From: CAYVTV01 sp964526475 | GTDB taxonomy: Bacteria > Bacteroidota > Bacteroidia > Bacteroidales > GCA-2748055 | Assembly (NCBI GenBank): GCA_964526475.1 | Contig: CAZGKF010000032.1 | Coordinates: 1-41,418, forward strand | Reading direction: 5' to 3' | DNA length: 41,418 nt | Shown here: piece by piece, positions 17,790 through 26,437 of the stretch | How the letters are laid out: each line of letters begins with the position of its first letter | How positions within the stretch are numbered: position 1 is the stretch's first letter | Made by a program: the position numbers and the translations under genes | The notes under the pieces: generated by a model | Database searches by the model: none | The model's input: the letters and a program-made list of their open reading frames with translations, nothing else | What the model was told of the DNA's origin: nothing

Positions 17790-18542
17790 TTATCTTATTT
17801 GGACATGATTATTTCTAAGATACTCTTTAAGTACAGGAACAGGAATTTCATTAAAATGGAAAATACTTGCTGCGAGAGCCGCATCGGCTTTTCCTGTTGT
17901 AAACACTTCGAGGAAATGTTCTTTCTTACCTGCTCCTCCTGATGCAATAACCGGGATCAGGAGATTTTCTGATAATTGGGCTAATGCATCGCAAGCGAAG
18001 CCGTCTTTCGTTCCGTCGTGATCCATAGAAGTAAACAATATTTCACCTGCTCCTCTTTCCTGAGCTTCTTTAGCCCATGAGAATAGTTCTTTTTCAGTTT
18101 GTATTCTTCCTCCATTGATATAAACAAACCATTTTCCATCTTCCATTTTAGCATCTATTGCAACAACTAAAAACTGGCTTCCATAGGAAGTGGCAATCTC
18201 ATTAATAAATTCCGGCCGCTTTACAACAGATGAGTTAACTGAAATCTTATCAGCTCCGGCTCCTAAGAGGCGATCGGCATCTGCCATTTCATTAATACCA
18301 CCTCCTACAGTGAAAGGGATGTTAAGATGCTCTGCTATTCTTTTCACCAGATCACTGAAAAGTTTTCTTTTTTCATGTGTAGCAGTTATATCAAGGAAGA
18401 CCAGTTCATCAGCCCCATCCCTGGAATATTTTGCTCCCAGCTCAACAGGATCGCCCACTTCCCTGATATTTACAAAATTTATTCCCTTTACAGTTTGCCC
18501 GTTACGAACGTCGAGGCAGGGTATGATTCTTTTTGCCAGCAT
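17790..18542 (-). CDS. hisF: Imidazole glycerol phosphate synthase, cyclase subunit
   Basis: 250-residue TIM barrel that joins PRFAR with ammonia from HisH, giving imidazole glycerol phosphate and AICAR. Catalytic Asp near residue 11 in RIIPCLDVRNGQ and the second in VVAIDAKMEDG; phosphate-binding GGGIN and ASGGAG are present. Lies 6 bp after hisA; partner HisH is two genes upstream. Confidence 0.97.
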   Translation of the reverse strand: MLAKRIIPCLDVRNGQTVKGINFVNIREVGDPVELGAKYSRDGADELVFLDITATHEKRKLFSDLVKRIAEHLNIPFTVGGGINEMADADRLLGAGADKISVNSSVVKRPEFINEIATSYGSQFLVVAIDAKMEDGKWFVYINGGRIQTEKELFSWAKEAQERGAGEILFTSMDHDGTKDGFACDALAQLSENLLIPVIASGGAGKKEHFLEVFTTGKADAALAASIFHFNEIPVPVLKEYLRNNHVQIR

Positions 18543-18548
18543 GTATAT

Positions 18549-19268
18549 TTAAATAAAGTGTTTTATGTTTTTTTCATTAATATGACCTTCATATATTGCC
18601 TTTCCAATAATAACAGCATTTAAGCCAGCCGAATTCAAATTCCTGATGTCGTCTGTACTACTTACTCCACCACTTGCAATAAGGAATACTTCCTTAAAAG
18701 TTTTCAGAATTTTTTTATATATACCAATGGAAACGCCTTTTAGCATTCCGTCTTTCTCTATGTCAGTGCTAATAACTTTTCTGATACCGGCATTATAATA
18801 TATTTCTATCAGTTTCAATAAATCATATTCACTATTCTCTACCCATCCTGAAACAGCTACTTTTTCATTTCTGTGATCTGCTCCAAGAATAAGTTTATCC
18901 GTTCCATAGTCTTCCATCCATTTAAAAACAGTTTGTGGTTCTTTAACTGCAATACTCCCACAGCTTACCATGGACGCTCCATTTTCGAACGCAATACGAA
19001 TGTCCTCATTGCTTTTTATTCCACCACCAAAATCGATTACCAGTGAAGTACGAGTGGCAATATCGTTAAGAATCTTGTGATTAATCAAATGAGATGCTTT
19101 TGCTCCATCGAGATCAACAAGATGAAGGCGACGGAAACCCCATGATTCAAACATCCTGGCGACTTCGAGAGGGTTATTACTGTATACCTTTTTCTTTGAA
19201 TAATCTCCTTTTTCAAGGCGTACACATTTGCCATCAATAATATCTATGGCAGGTATAATTTCCATCAT
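18549..19268 (-). CDS. hisA: ProFAR isomerase (HisA)
   Basis: 239-residue TIM barrel opening the ribose of ProFAR by Amadori rearrangement. IIPAIDIIDGKCVRL at the N-terminus holds the first catalytic Asp; LILGADHRNEKVAVSGW holds the second; DFGGGIKS and ASGGVSS bind phosphates. Start overlaps the hisH stop by 4 bp (ATGA, 19268-19265). Confidence 0.97.
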   Translation of the reverse strand: MMEIIPAIDIIDGKCVRLEKGDYSKKKVYSNNPLEVARMFESWGFRRLHLVDLDGAKASHLINHKILNDIATRTSLVIDFGGGIKSNEDIRIAFENGASMVSCGSIAVKEPQTVFKWMEDYGTDKLILGADHRNEKVAVSGWVENSEYDLLKLIEIYYNAGIRKVISTDIEKDGMLKGVSIGIYKKILKTFKEVFLIASGGVSSTDDIRNLNSAGLNAVIIGKAIYEGHINEKNIKHFI

Positions 19269-19846
19269 AGTTCAATGAAATTTTTTAATATTTTGTGTCC
19301 TGTATCTCCACTTTTTTCAGGATGAAATTGTGTTGCATAGAAATTTTTATATTCCATTGCAGCACTGAAATAATCATAATATTCAGATTCAGCTGAAGTG
19401 AATTTATTTACTGGCACAAAGTAACTATGCACAAAATACACATATTCTCCTTCACTGATACCTGAAAATAGCTGTCCTTTCAGATTATGCAAACTATTCC
19501 AGCCCATATGCGGAATTTTCCCTTTATGCCGGAATTTTTTCACTCCGGCCTTAAATATACCCAGACATTCAGTATTGCCTTCATCTGATGATAAACACAT
19601 AAGTTGTTGACCCAGGCAAATTCCCAGTAAGGGTTGTTGCAGTCCTGCAATGAGTTTATCAAGTCCATGTTTCCGCAAATAATTCATTGTATTTCCGGCT
19701 TCTCCAACTCCGGGGAAAATTACTTTGTCAGCCCTGATTATTTTTTTATGCTCATCTGTAACAGATGAATCATAACCTAAGCGTTTAAGAGCATATTGCA
19801 CAGATCTTATATTACCGGCGTTGTATTTAATAATTGCAATTTTCAT
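19265..19846 (-). CDS. hisH: Imidazole glycerol phosphate synthase, glutamine amidotransferase subunit
   Basis: 193-residue class I amidotransferase supplying ammonia to HisF. The nucleophile lies in LLGICLGQQLM (about residue 77), the catalytic His/Glu pair in TQFHPEKSGDTG; the N-terminal YNAGNIRSV and FPGVGEAG are family typical. Ends in a 4-bp overlap with hisA; begins 7 bp after hisB. Confidence 0.97.
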   Translation of the reverse strand: MKIAIIKYNAGNIRSVQYALKRLGYDSSVTDEHKKIIRADKVIFPGVGEAGNTMNYLRKHGLDKLIAGLQQPLLGICLGQQLMCLSSDEGNTECLGIFKAGVKKFRHKGKIPHMGWNSLHNLKGQLFSGISEGEYVYFVHSYFVPVNKFTSAESEYYDYFSAAMEYKNFYATQFHPEKSGDTGHKILKNFIEL

Positions 19847-19853
19847 ATCTCTC

Positions 19854-20978
19854 TCAGATCATTCCTTTTGTAGTAGGTAAATTAATATTATCTTCATCCC
19901 GGTTGATTGCCATTTTAATTGTTTTCGCAAATGCTTTAAAAATGGCTTCGGCTTTATGATGATCATTTTCCCCTTCAACCCTGATATTCAGGTTACATTT
20001 GGCAGTATCGGAAAATGATTTAAAAAAATGACTGAACATTTCGGTAGGTACTTCACCTATTTTTTCTCTTCTGAATTCAACATTCCATACAAACCATCCC
20101 CTACCCCCAAAGTCGAGAGCTACCTGAGCAAGGCTTTCATCCATAGGAAGTAAAAAGCCATAACGGGATATCCCTCTTTTATCGCCCAGAGCACTATGAA
20201 AAGCTTCTCCCAAAGCCAGTCCTGTATCTTCAATAGTATGGTGTTCATCAACATGCAGATCACCTGTTACCGATATTTTGAGATTACAGCCTGAGTGTCT
20301 GGCAATTTGTTCCAGCATGTGATCGAAAAAACCAAGACCGGTATGGATTTCAGATGTTCCATTTCCATCCAGGGAAAGTTCAACATATACATTTGTCTCC
20401 TTTGTCTTTCTGGAAACAATTGCCTTTCGCTGGTTATTATGAAGATATTCCCATATTTCGCTCCATTTTTCAGTTATCAGCACACAATACTCCATCAGAC
20501 CGTTTTTTATAAGTTCTTCCTTTGGTGTGGTATTACCAATCAGAATAGCTTTTGCACCGATATTTTTTGCCAGTTCTATGTCTGTTAGCCTGTCTCCGAT
20601 AACAAAAGAGGAAGCAAGATCATAGTTTCCTTCAAGGTATGTACTCATTAATCCTGTGCGAGGTTTCCTGGTCGGTGCATTTTCTTCAGGCATACTGGTG
20701 TCGATAAGAATATTATCGAACTCTATTTCCTCGTTCCTGAAAGTCTGGAGAAACTTCTCATGGGGCAATATAAAATCATTGTAAGGAAAGGCTGATGTTC
20801 CCATTCCATCCTGATTTGTAACTATAACAAGCTCATAATCAAGGTTATGCCGAATCTTGTACAAGTTTCGGAATACTCCCGGGAAGAATTCAAGTTTTTC
20901 CAGGCTATCGACCTGAAAATTTTCGGGAGGTTCCATAATCAGTGTGCCGTCACGATCAATGAATAAAACCTTCTTCAT
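19854..20978 (-). CDS. hisB: Bifunctional histidinol-phosphatase / imidazoleglycerol-phosphate dehydratase
   Basis: 374 residues, a fusion: an N-terminal HAD phosphatase (FIDRDGTLI with the nucleophilic Asp, VTNQDGMG, FVIGDRLTDIELA) to about residue 165, then a dehydratase (GFFDHMLEQIARHSG, HVDEHHTIEDTGLALGEA, DFGGRGWFVW and ENDHHKAEAIFKAFA). The His-rich motifs bind two manganese ions. The two-domain form matches the enterobacterial and Bacteroidota type. 82-bp gap to hisC, the widest inside the operon. Confidence 0.97.
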   Translation of the reverse strand: MKKVLFIDRDGTLIMEPPENFQVDSLEKLEFFPGVFRNLYKIRHNLDYELVIVTNQDGMGTSAFPYNDFILPHEKFLQTFRNEEIEFDNILIDTSMPEENAPTRKPRTGLMSTYLEGNYDLASSFVIGDRLTDIELAKNIGAKAILIGNTTPKEELIKNGLMEYCVLITEKWSEIWEYLHNNQRKAIVSRKTKETNVYVELSLDGNGTSEIHTGLGFFDHMLEQIARHSGCNLKISVTGDLHVDEHHTIEDTGLALGEAFHSALGDKRGISRYGFLLPMDESLAQVALDFGGRGWFVWNVEFRREKIGEVPTEMFSHFFKSFSDTAKCNLNIRVEGENDHHKAEAIFKAFAKTIKMAINRDEDNINLPTTKGMI

Positions 20979-21060
20979 TATCTTTAAAAGTAATTTATGT
21001 AAACCCGAATTGCATTTCCAATTGCAAAACGCGTTTATTTAATTGTAATTATGTTATTTA

Positions 21061-22143
21061 TTATAGTTCGTTATGAACTTTTGATTTGTCCTCAGGGCAT
21101 TTATATTGTTTTATTGCTTTAATCAATTTCCGGTTTTCCTTTTTTGTTCCAATAGTAATTCGCAGGCAATCATTGCAAAGGCTTACATTTGAGCGGTCTC
21201 TTACGATAATCTTTTGATCTTTAAGAAAAATATAAAGGTCCTTTGCATTCATTATTTTGATCAGAAAGAAATTTGCATCTGAATGATACACATTTTGCAC
21301 TACCTTCAATGCTATTAATTGACGGGCCATTATTTTCCGTTCTTTCTGTATTGCTTTAACCCAGTTTTTTATTGCGGACTTATTTTTCAAATACTTAAGA
21401 GCGACTTTCTGGGAAAGATTATTAATATTATAAGGGTATTTGATCTTATTAAGAATAGCAATGATGTTTTCACCGGCAAATGCTATTCCAAGCCTTATTC
21501 CGGCTAGACCCCATGCTTTTGAAAATGTCCGGAGCACAATAAGATTCCTGAACTCATTAATTCGCTCAAGAAATCCATTTGAACCGGAAAAATCAATATA
21601 CGCCTCATCAATAACAACAATTCCCTTAAATTCAGAGAGGACTTTAATGATATCTTCCTCGTTTAAAAGATTGGAAGTGGGGTTATTCGGGGAACAGAGG
21701 AAAACTATACTGGAATTTTCGTCAGCAGAATTTATCAGATTACCGGGATTCAATGAATAGTCATCATTAAGCAATACTTTTCTAACCTCAATATCATTAA
21801 TTCCGGCACATACTTCATACATTCCGTAGCTTGGATCGGTTATTAAAATATTATTGGTTCCGGGGATACAAAAAGCCCTTATCAATAGATCAATTGCCTC
21901 ATCACTCCCGTTTCCCAGAAATATCTGATTGATTTGTACGTCAAATATCCTGCTTATTTTTTGTTTTAATTTTTTCTGTAATGGATCAGGATACCTGTTG
22001 AAGGGAGTATTAAAAGGGTTTTCATTGGCGTCAAGCAATATAGAAGCCTCACCTGAAAATTCATCACGTGCAGAGGAATACGGTATTAATTCCCTGATAT
22101 TATTCCTGACAAGTTTGTTAAGGTCAAATTCAGACATTATCAT
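21061..22143 (-). CDS. hisC: Histidinol-phosphate aminotransferase
   Basis: 360-residue PLP aminotransferase of fold type I converting imidazole acetol phosphate to histidinol phosphate. Visible: LDANENPFNTP, LGNGSDEAIDLLIRAF, LCSPNNPTSNLL, VVIDEAYIDF and RTFSKAWGLAGIRLG with the PLP lysine. The start may be ATG 22143 or ATG 22137 (MSEFDLNKLV); both overlap the end of hisD. Confidence 0.95.
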   Translation of the reverse strand: MIMSEFDLNKLVRNNIRELIPYSSARDEFSGEASILLDANENPFNTPFNRYPDPLQKKLKQKISRIFDVQINQIFLGNGSDEAIDLLIRAFCIPGTNNILITDPSYGMYEVCAGINDIEVRKVLLNDDYSLNPGNLINSADENSSIVFLCSPNNPTSNLLNEEDIIKVLSEFKGIVVIDEAYIDFSGSNGFLERINEFRNLIVLRTFSKAWGLAGIRLGIAFAGENIIAILNKIKYPYNINNLSQKVALKYLKNKSAIKNWVKAIQKERKIMARQLIALKVVQNVYHSDANFFLIKIMNAKDLYIFLKDQKIIVRDRSNVSLCNDCLRITIGTKKENRKLIKAIKQYKCPEDKSKVHNEL

Positions 22144-23431
22144 AGTTTTTGGCGGTTCCGTTCATTCTTATTTCTACAGCTCTTCTATGGCCTATGAGTT
22201 CTTCGGCGCTTGCCATTGCTTCAACAGAGGAACTAATATTAAAAAGTCCATATTTAGATAATTCCTGAAAAGTAATTTTTTTCATAAAACTATTCAGGTT
22301 TAACCCTCCATAAGCTTTTGCTGTTCCATTAGTAGGCAGTGTGTGATTTGTTCCTGAGGCATAGTCACCAGCACTTTCGGGTGAGAAATTTCCAAGAAAA
22401 ACAGTTCCTGCACTGATAATTTTCTCTGCAATTTGATTATAGTTTTCCACTGCAATAATAAGATGTTCAGGAGCATAATCATTAATAAGTTCTATCATTT
22501 CATCAACATTATTCATAAGAATCAATTTGCTATTCGCCAGAGCTTTTTTTGCTATTTCTTTTCTGGGCAGAATTTCCAGCTGTTTTTCAATCTCCAAAGA
22601 AACTTCATCAATTATTTTTTTGGATGTTGATACAAGAACTACCTGACTGTCTTCTCCATGTTCAGCCTGTGACAATAAGTCTGATGCAATATATGCCGGT
22701 ACGGAAGTTTCATCTGCCATAACAGCAACTTCTGAGGGTCCTGCCGGCAGGTCGATAGATACATTTTCCAGGCTTACTTTTAACTTTGCTGCAGTAACGT
22801 ATTGGTTTCCCGGACCAAAAATTTTATAGGCCTTTGGAACTGTTTCAGTACCATATGCCATTGCTGCAATAGCTTGCGCACCACCAAGTTTATACATTTT
22901 CTTAATTCCGATAAGGTCTGCAGTATAAAGGATTGCGGGATGAATTTTACCATTTTTATCGGGTGGTGTACACATAATTATTTCCCTGCACCCCGCAATT
23001 TTTGCAGGTATTCCTAGCATTAATATAGTAGAGAATAAAGGAGCGGTACCTCCCGGAATATATAATCCAACTTTTTCAATGGGAATACTTTTTTGCCAGC
23101 ATTTCACTCCGGGTGTGGTTTCACAAGTTATTGTAACTGGTATTTGAGCGGTATGAAATTGCGTAATATTATTTCTGGCTACATTAATAGCCTTTTTCAG
23201 TTCATCATTTATTTCGTCCTGTGCATGTTTCAATTCGTTTTCAGTGACAGCAAAATCATTCAGTTCTGCTTTGTCATATTTAAGTGTGTATTCCTTAAGT
23301 GCTGCATCTCCCCTGTTTTTGACTTCAATAAGGATTTTTTCGACAGAATTTGTTAGTGCTTCGAAATTGATTACAGGTCGGATAAGAATATTTTTCCACT
23401 GCTCTTTTAAAGGATAATTAATTATATTCAT
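22130..23431 (-). CDS. hisD: Histidinol dehydrogenase
   Basis: 433 residues, zinc- and NAD-dependent; oxidises histidinol to histidine in two steps. Family motifs GLYIPGGTAPLFST, GIPAKIAGC, YKLGGAQAIAAMAYGT, FGPGNQYVTAAK, PAGPSEVAVMAD and SQAEHGEDSQVVL are all present, as is the C-terminal GDYASGTNHTLPT. 23 bp after hisG. Confidence 0.97.
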   Translation of the reverse strand: MNIINYPLKEQWKNILIRPVINFEALTNSVEKILIEVKNRGDAALKEYTLKYDKAELNDFAVTENELKHAQDEINDELKKAINVARNNITQFHTAQIPVTITCETTPGVKCWQKSIPIEKVGLYIPGGTAPLFSTILMLGIPAKIAGCREIIMCTPPDKNGKIHPAILYTADLIGIKKMYKLGGAQAIAAMAYGTETVPKAYKIFGPGNQYVTAAKLKVSLENVSIDLPAGPSEVAVMADETSVPAYIASDLLSQAEHGEDSQVVLVSTSKKIIDEVSLEIEKQLEILPRKEIAKKALANSKLILMNNVDEMIELINDYAPEHLIIAVENYNQIAEKIISAGTVFLGNFSPESAGDYASGTNHTLPTNGTAKAYGGLNLNSFMKKITFQELSKYGLFNISSSVEAMASAEELIGHRRAVEIRMNGTAKNYDNV

Positions 23432-23454
23432 ATTGTAATATTTAAAGTTTACTG

Positions 23455-24312
23455 TTATATAATCATTTTTTCAATAGGAACAACAAGAATTCCCTGAGCG
23501 CCAAGTTCCTTCAATTGATCAATGACTTCCCAGAATACATCTTCATTGAGAACAGAGTGCACAGAACTCCATCCATCGGATGCAAGGGGCATCACCGTGG
23601 GGCTTTTCATGCCGGGGATGATACTAATTATTTTATCGAGGTTTTTATTAGGTGCATTAAGAAGGATGTATTTATTAGTTTTGGCTTTTTGTACAGCTTT
23701 TATTCGAAAAATAATGTTTTCGAGTATAAGTTTTTTCTCATCCGACAGGTTTTCATGGGAAATAATTACAGCTTCTGAATTTATAACTGTTTCGACTTCT
23801 TTTAAACCATTACTTATGAGGGTGCTTCCGGAACTTACAATATCGAATATTGCGTCAGCAAGTCCTATTCCCGGGGCTATTTCAACAGAACCGCTAATTT
23901 CATGAATTCCTGCTCTTATTTTCTTTTCATCAAGGTACTTTTTAAGTATTACAGGATAAGAGCTTGCTATTTTTTTTCCGTTAAACCAGTCCGGAGTATT
24001 ATAGGACTCATTTTTAGGTATTGCAAGTGAGAGCCTGCATTTTGCAAATCCAAGTTTATGCACAATCATCACTTTACATAGTTTCTCATAGATTACATTT
24101 TCTCCTACAAATCCTATGTCGGCTACTTTGTCGGCCACATATCCGGGAATATCATCATCACGGAGATACAGAATTTCAACCGGGAAATTTGATGAAAGGG
24201 ATATCAGTCTTCTTTCACCGTTAGTCAATGAAATTCCGGCTTCACCAAGAATTTCAAGTGATTTTTCTGAAAGTCGTCCGGATTTCTGGACAGCAATTCT
24301 TAATTTTTCCAT
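23455..24312 (-). CDS. hisG: ATP phosphoribosyltransferase, long form
   Basis: First, feedback-regulated step of histidine synthesis: ATP plus PRPP. 285 residues, the long form, with N-terminal RIAVQKSGRLSEKSLEILGEAG, DIGFVGENVI, ASSYPVILKKYL and EIAPGIGLADAIFDIVSSGSTL, and a C-terminal ACT-like region (PGMKSPTVMPLA, GAQGILVVPIEKMI) that binds histidine in this family. It is the first structural gene of the operon, and its ATG lies 9 bp beyond the attenuator's U-run. Confidence 0.97.
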   Translation of the reverse strand: MEKLRIAVQKSGRLSEKSLEILGEAGISLTNGERRLISLSSNFPVEILYLRDDDIPGYVADKVADIGFVGENVIYEKLCKVMIVHKLGFAKCRLSLAIPKNESYNTPDWFNGKKIASSYPVILKKYLDEKKIRAGIHEISGSVEIAPGIGLADAIFDIVSSGSTLISNGLKEVETVINSEAVIISHENLSDEKKLILENIIFRIKAVQKAKTNKYILLNAPNKNLDKIISIIPGMKSPTVMPLASDGWSSVHSVLNEDVFWEVIDQLKELGAQGILVVPIEKMII

Positions 24313-24320
24313 GGTATTTC

Positions 24321-24353
24321 AAAAAAAAAGGTTTGCAGTATTTTGCAAACCTT
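24321..24353 (-). terminator. his operon attenuator terminator
   Basis: On the minus strand AAGGTTTGCA, a 6-nt loop, then TGCAAACCTT: a perfect 10-bp stem running into nine Ts, just before hisG. Its 5' arm can instead pair with TGTAAAC at 24380-24374, the antiterminator. Confidence 0.9.
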
Positions 24354-24392
24354 GAATTACATTAATCTTTTATGTTTACATAAACTGCACAT
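24354..24392 (-). promoter_or_regulatory. his leader antiterminator segment
   Basis: GTGCAGT (24390-24384) can pair with ACTGCAC inside the leader ORF (24440-24434). It can also join with TGTAAAC (24380-24374) in an antiterminator helix: GCAGT pairs with ACTGC and TGTAAAC with GTTTGCA of the terminator, with one G-U pair and a small internal irregularity. The three alternatives exclude one another, as in classical attenuation. Confidence 0.75.
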
Positions 24393-24452
24393 CTAGTCAC
24401 TCATCATATGATGGTGAGGCCTGATGTAAAAACGTGCAGTAATAACTTTCAT
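24393..24452 (-). CDS. hisL: his leader peptide
   Basis: Nineteen residues, MKVITARFYIRPHHHMMSD, ending in TAG, with three consecutive histidine codons (CAC CAT CAT). It lies 140 bp upstream of hisG and just before the antiterminator segment. Ribosome stalling at the His codons would favour the antiterminator, completion at the stop codon would cover it and let the terminator form. Too short for ordinary gene callers. Confidence 0.88.
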   Translation of the reverse strand: MKVITARFYIRPHHHMMSD

Positions 24453-24468
24453 TTTGAAAAATTTCGTG

Positions 24469-24499
24469 CAATAATAGTAATAGTTTTTCATTTTAACAA
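24469..24499 (-). promoter_or_regulatory. Probable his operon promoter
   Basis: On the minus strand TTG at 24499-24497, a 20-bp spacer, and TATTATTG at 24476-24469 (one mismatch to TAnnTTTG). It would start transcription near 24462, about 10 nt before the leader ATG. Confidence 0.45.
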
Positions 24500-24885
24500 G
24501 AATTTAATAAGAAAAGATTCTTTTTGATCCGGGAATATTGTGTTTTGCAATTCCTCATTGCATTATAACATAACAATGAATCAGGCTGGTATATTGATTA
24601 TCAGGAACTGAGGGATATTAAGCTGGCAAAATATGCCAGGCCCTTTCGTTAATAAATATAAAAAACAATGTCTCATCTTTTTAAATACTCATAGTTATGG
24701 AAAGAAGAAAATTTATCAGGAATTCTATTTTAGCAGCTCCTCTTTAAAGCATGGTTCCTGCAGATATTCACACATCCTGCTGTTTGACACTGATGTTTTT
24801 TCCGTAAAATAAGGGATAGGAAGCAGTATAATGGGGTTATTATTAATTTCAAGCATTTATTTATCACTCAGGCTGAACAAGTGGT
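24500..24885. other. Intergenic region with a palindrome and gene debris
   Basis: No intact gene seen. A perfect dyad CTGGCA-N5-TGCCAG lies at 24623-24639 and looks like an operator; it is followed by the degenerate reading frame at 24697. The rest is AT-rich without a recognisable signal. Confidence 0.5.
24697..24747 (+). pseudogene. Remnant of a Tat-type signal peptide start
   Basis: ATG followed by ERRKFIRNSILAAPL and a TAA. The twin-arginine start and the alanine-rich core are what one sees at the beginning of Tat-exported Bacteroidota proteins (oxidoreductases, sugar isomerase-like proteins). Nothing protein-like follows in any frame, so the gene body appears deleted. The dyad at 24623-24639 may have been its operator. 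Confidence 0.4.
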
Positions 24886-26205
24886 TTAAATATCCTTAAG
24901 TAATATATTATGTTTTGACTTTTTCATTGATTTGAATAATTGATCGTGGTAACCGGATAGTTTATCAAAATCGGAAGATGCTTTAACGATGAAATGATCT
25001 CCTCCGGCATAATCAAGATTATCCATAACAAACTTCAGGTCTATTTTATTGATATCCATAGCCGGTTGATATGCATTTTCCCTTGGACTATCCGTTATAG
25101 TTTCGATCAGAATCCTTGAATTAACCAGAGAATAAAGAATGTCACGTATTAACCTGAGCGGGATGCCCAGTTTTCTTGATAATTGAGTGGATGTTAAAGG
25201 TAAGCCTCCTTTCTGGAAATTCTTAACGATGGTATGTGCAACGAACAGGGAGATCATTCTTTTATGATGATTACTGAGATTAAGTGATTCTGATTCAAAT
25301 TCATATTTTTCCACATTCTGGCATGCGAAAGATATCTCTGCACCAAGCAATACTATCAGCCAGCTTACCTGTAACCAGGCAAGGAATAGGGGAAGTGCTG
25401 CAAAAGTTCCATAAAGAGCGCTAAATCTTGAAACTCCAACCTGAAAATGAATATATGCCCATTGGGTTATCTGAAAAAGGGTTCCTGCAATAATTCCTGC
25501 AATAAATGCATATTTAAAACTAACCTTTGTATTGGGCATTACCATATATACTATTGTAAACAGTAACCATACAAGCGCGTAAGGAACCAAAGAAATTAAT
25601 CTCTCCACAAAAGGAGAAATAACCCTTATCATCTCAATACTATCATTTACATCCTGAACTCTTGTGGATATATAAACCATAACACTGCTGGATAGTATGA
25701 TAAAAAAAGGCGCAATAAGCATCATAGCGAGGTAATCACTTAGCTTTCGCAAAATAGGTCTGGAGGTTTTAACCTGCCATATTGCATTGAATGAGTTTTC
25801 AATGTTGGTTAATACCTGCATAACCGACCAGACTAATATCAGGAGTCCTATTCCTGCCAGCAGCCCTCCTTCCACGTTATTAAGGACAGACTTTGATAAT
25901 TCGATTATCCAGTTCATCACTTCTTCCTGTCCTTTAAAATTATCAATAATAAAGACTTCCATTTTTGATTCAAATCCAAAACCTTTTGCAACGCCAAATG
26001 TCATTGCCACAATAGGAACAACTGATAGAAGAGTATAGAAAGTAAGTGCTGAGGCGCGCATACTTACCCTGTCCTCGACAAACCCTCTAAAAGCAAATAT
26101 TATTATCCTGACCTGACGAATAAGAAAAAATCTATACCCTGATTTTCCTTCTATATCTGGCATAAAAATTTGTTCTTTCAGAAACCTTTTTATTTTTTTA
26201 ATCAT
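24886..26205 (-). CDS. YihY/BrkB family inner-membrane protein
   Basis: 439 residues with six or so transmembrane helices in the first 290. Family motifs: RVSMRASALTFYTLLSVVPIVAM at about 43-65, GLLILVWSVMQVLTNIENSFNAIW near 120-143, and ALPLFLAWLQVSWLIVLLGAEISFA near 265-289. The C-terminal ~130 residues are soluble and contain a winged-helix-like segment (TSTQLSRKLGIPLRLIRDILYSLVNSRIL). The family is no longer considered RNase BN; its transport role is unsettled. Single gene, no neighbour clues. Confidence 0.9.
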   Translation of the reverse strand: MIKKIKRFLKEQIFMPDIEGKSGYRFFLIRQVRIIIFAFRGFVEDRVSMRASALTFYTLLSVVPIVAMTFGVAKGFGFESKMEVFIIDNFKGQEEVMNWIIELSKSVLNNVEGGLLAGIGLLILVWSVMQVLTNIENSFNAIWQVKTSRPILRKLSDYLAMMLIAPFFIILSSSVMVYISTRVQDVNDSIEMIRVISPFVERLISLVPYALVWLLFTIVYMVMPNTKVSFKYAFIAGIIAGTLFQITQWAYIHFQVGVSRFSALYGTFAALPLFLAWLQVSWLIVLLGAEISFACQNVEKYEFESESLNLSNHHKRMISLFVAHTIVKNFQKGGLPLTSTQLSRKLGIPLRLIRDILYSLVNSRILIETITDSPRENAYQPAMDINKIDLKFVMDNLDYAGGDHFIVKASSDFDKLSGYHDQLFKSMKKSKHNILLKDI

Positions 26206-26437
26206 ATACTTAAGTTTTTAAAATGTAAAAATAGTTAATAATTAGGTTTTTATATATTTTTTGAATATGAAAAATCAGTATAATACCGGTAGCTGATAAT
26301 CCTGATTCGTGATGCATTCTTAAATGTACTATGGTTTTTACAGTGAATTCATAATCAACATTCAGTTCCATTTATTCATTTTTACACCTTCCTCTGTTGT
26401 CTTTTGGTTATATTCGCAATTTAAATTTCAAATAAAC

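Noticed and set aside
26324..26437. 38-residue N-terminal extension of the ComB-like protein
   Set aside because: The added residues are hydrophobic without a cleavage site, are not part of the family, and overlap a promoter-like TATATTCG.
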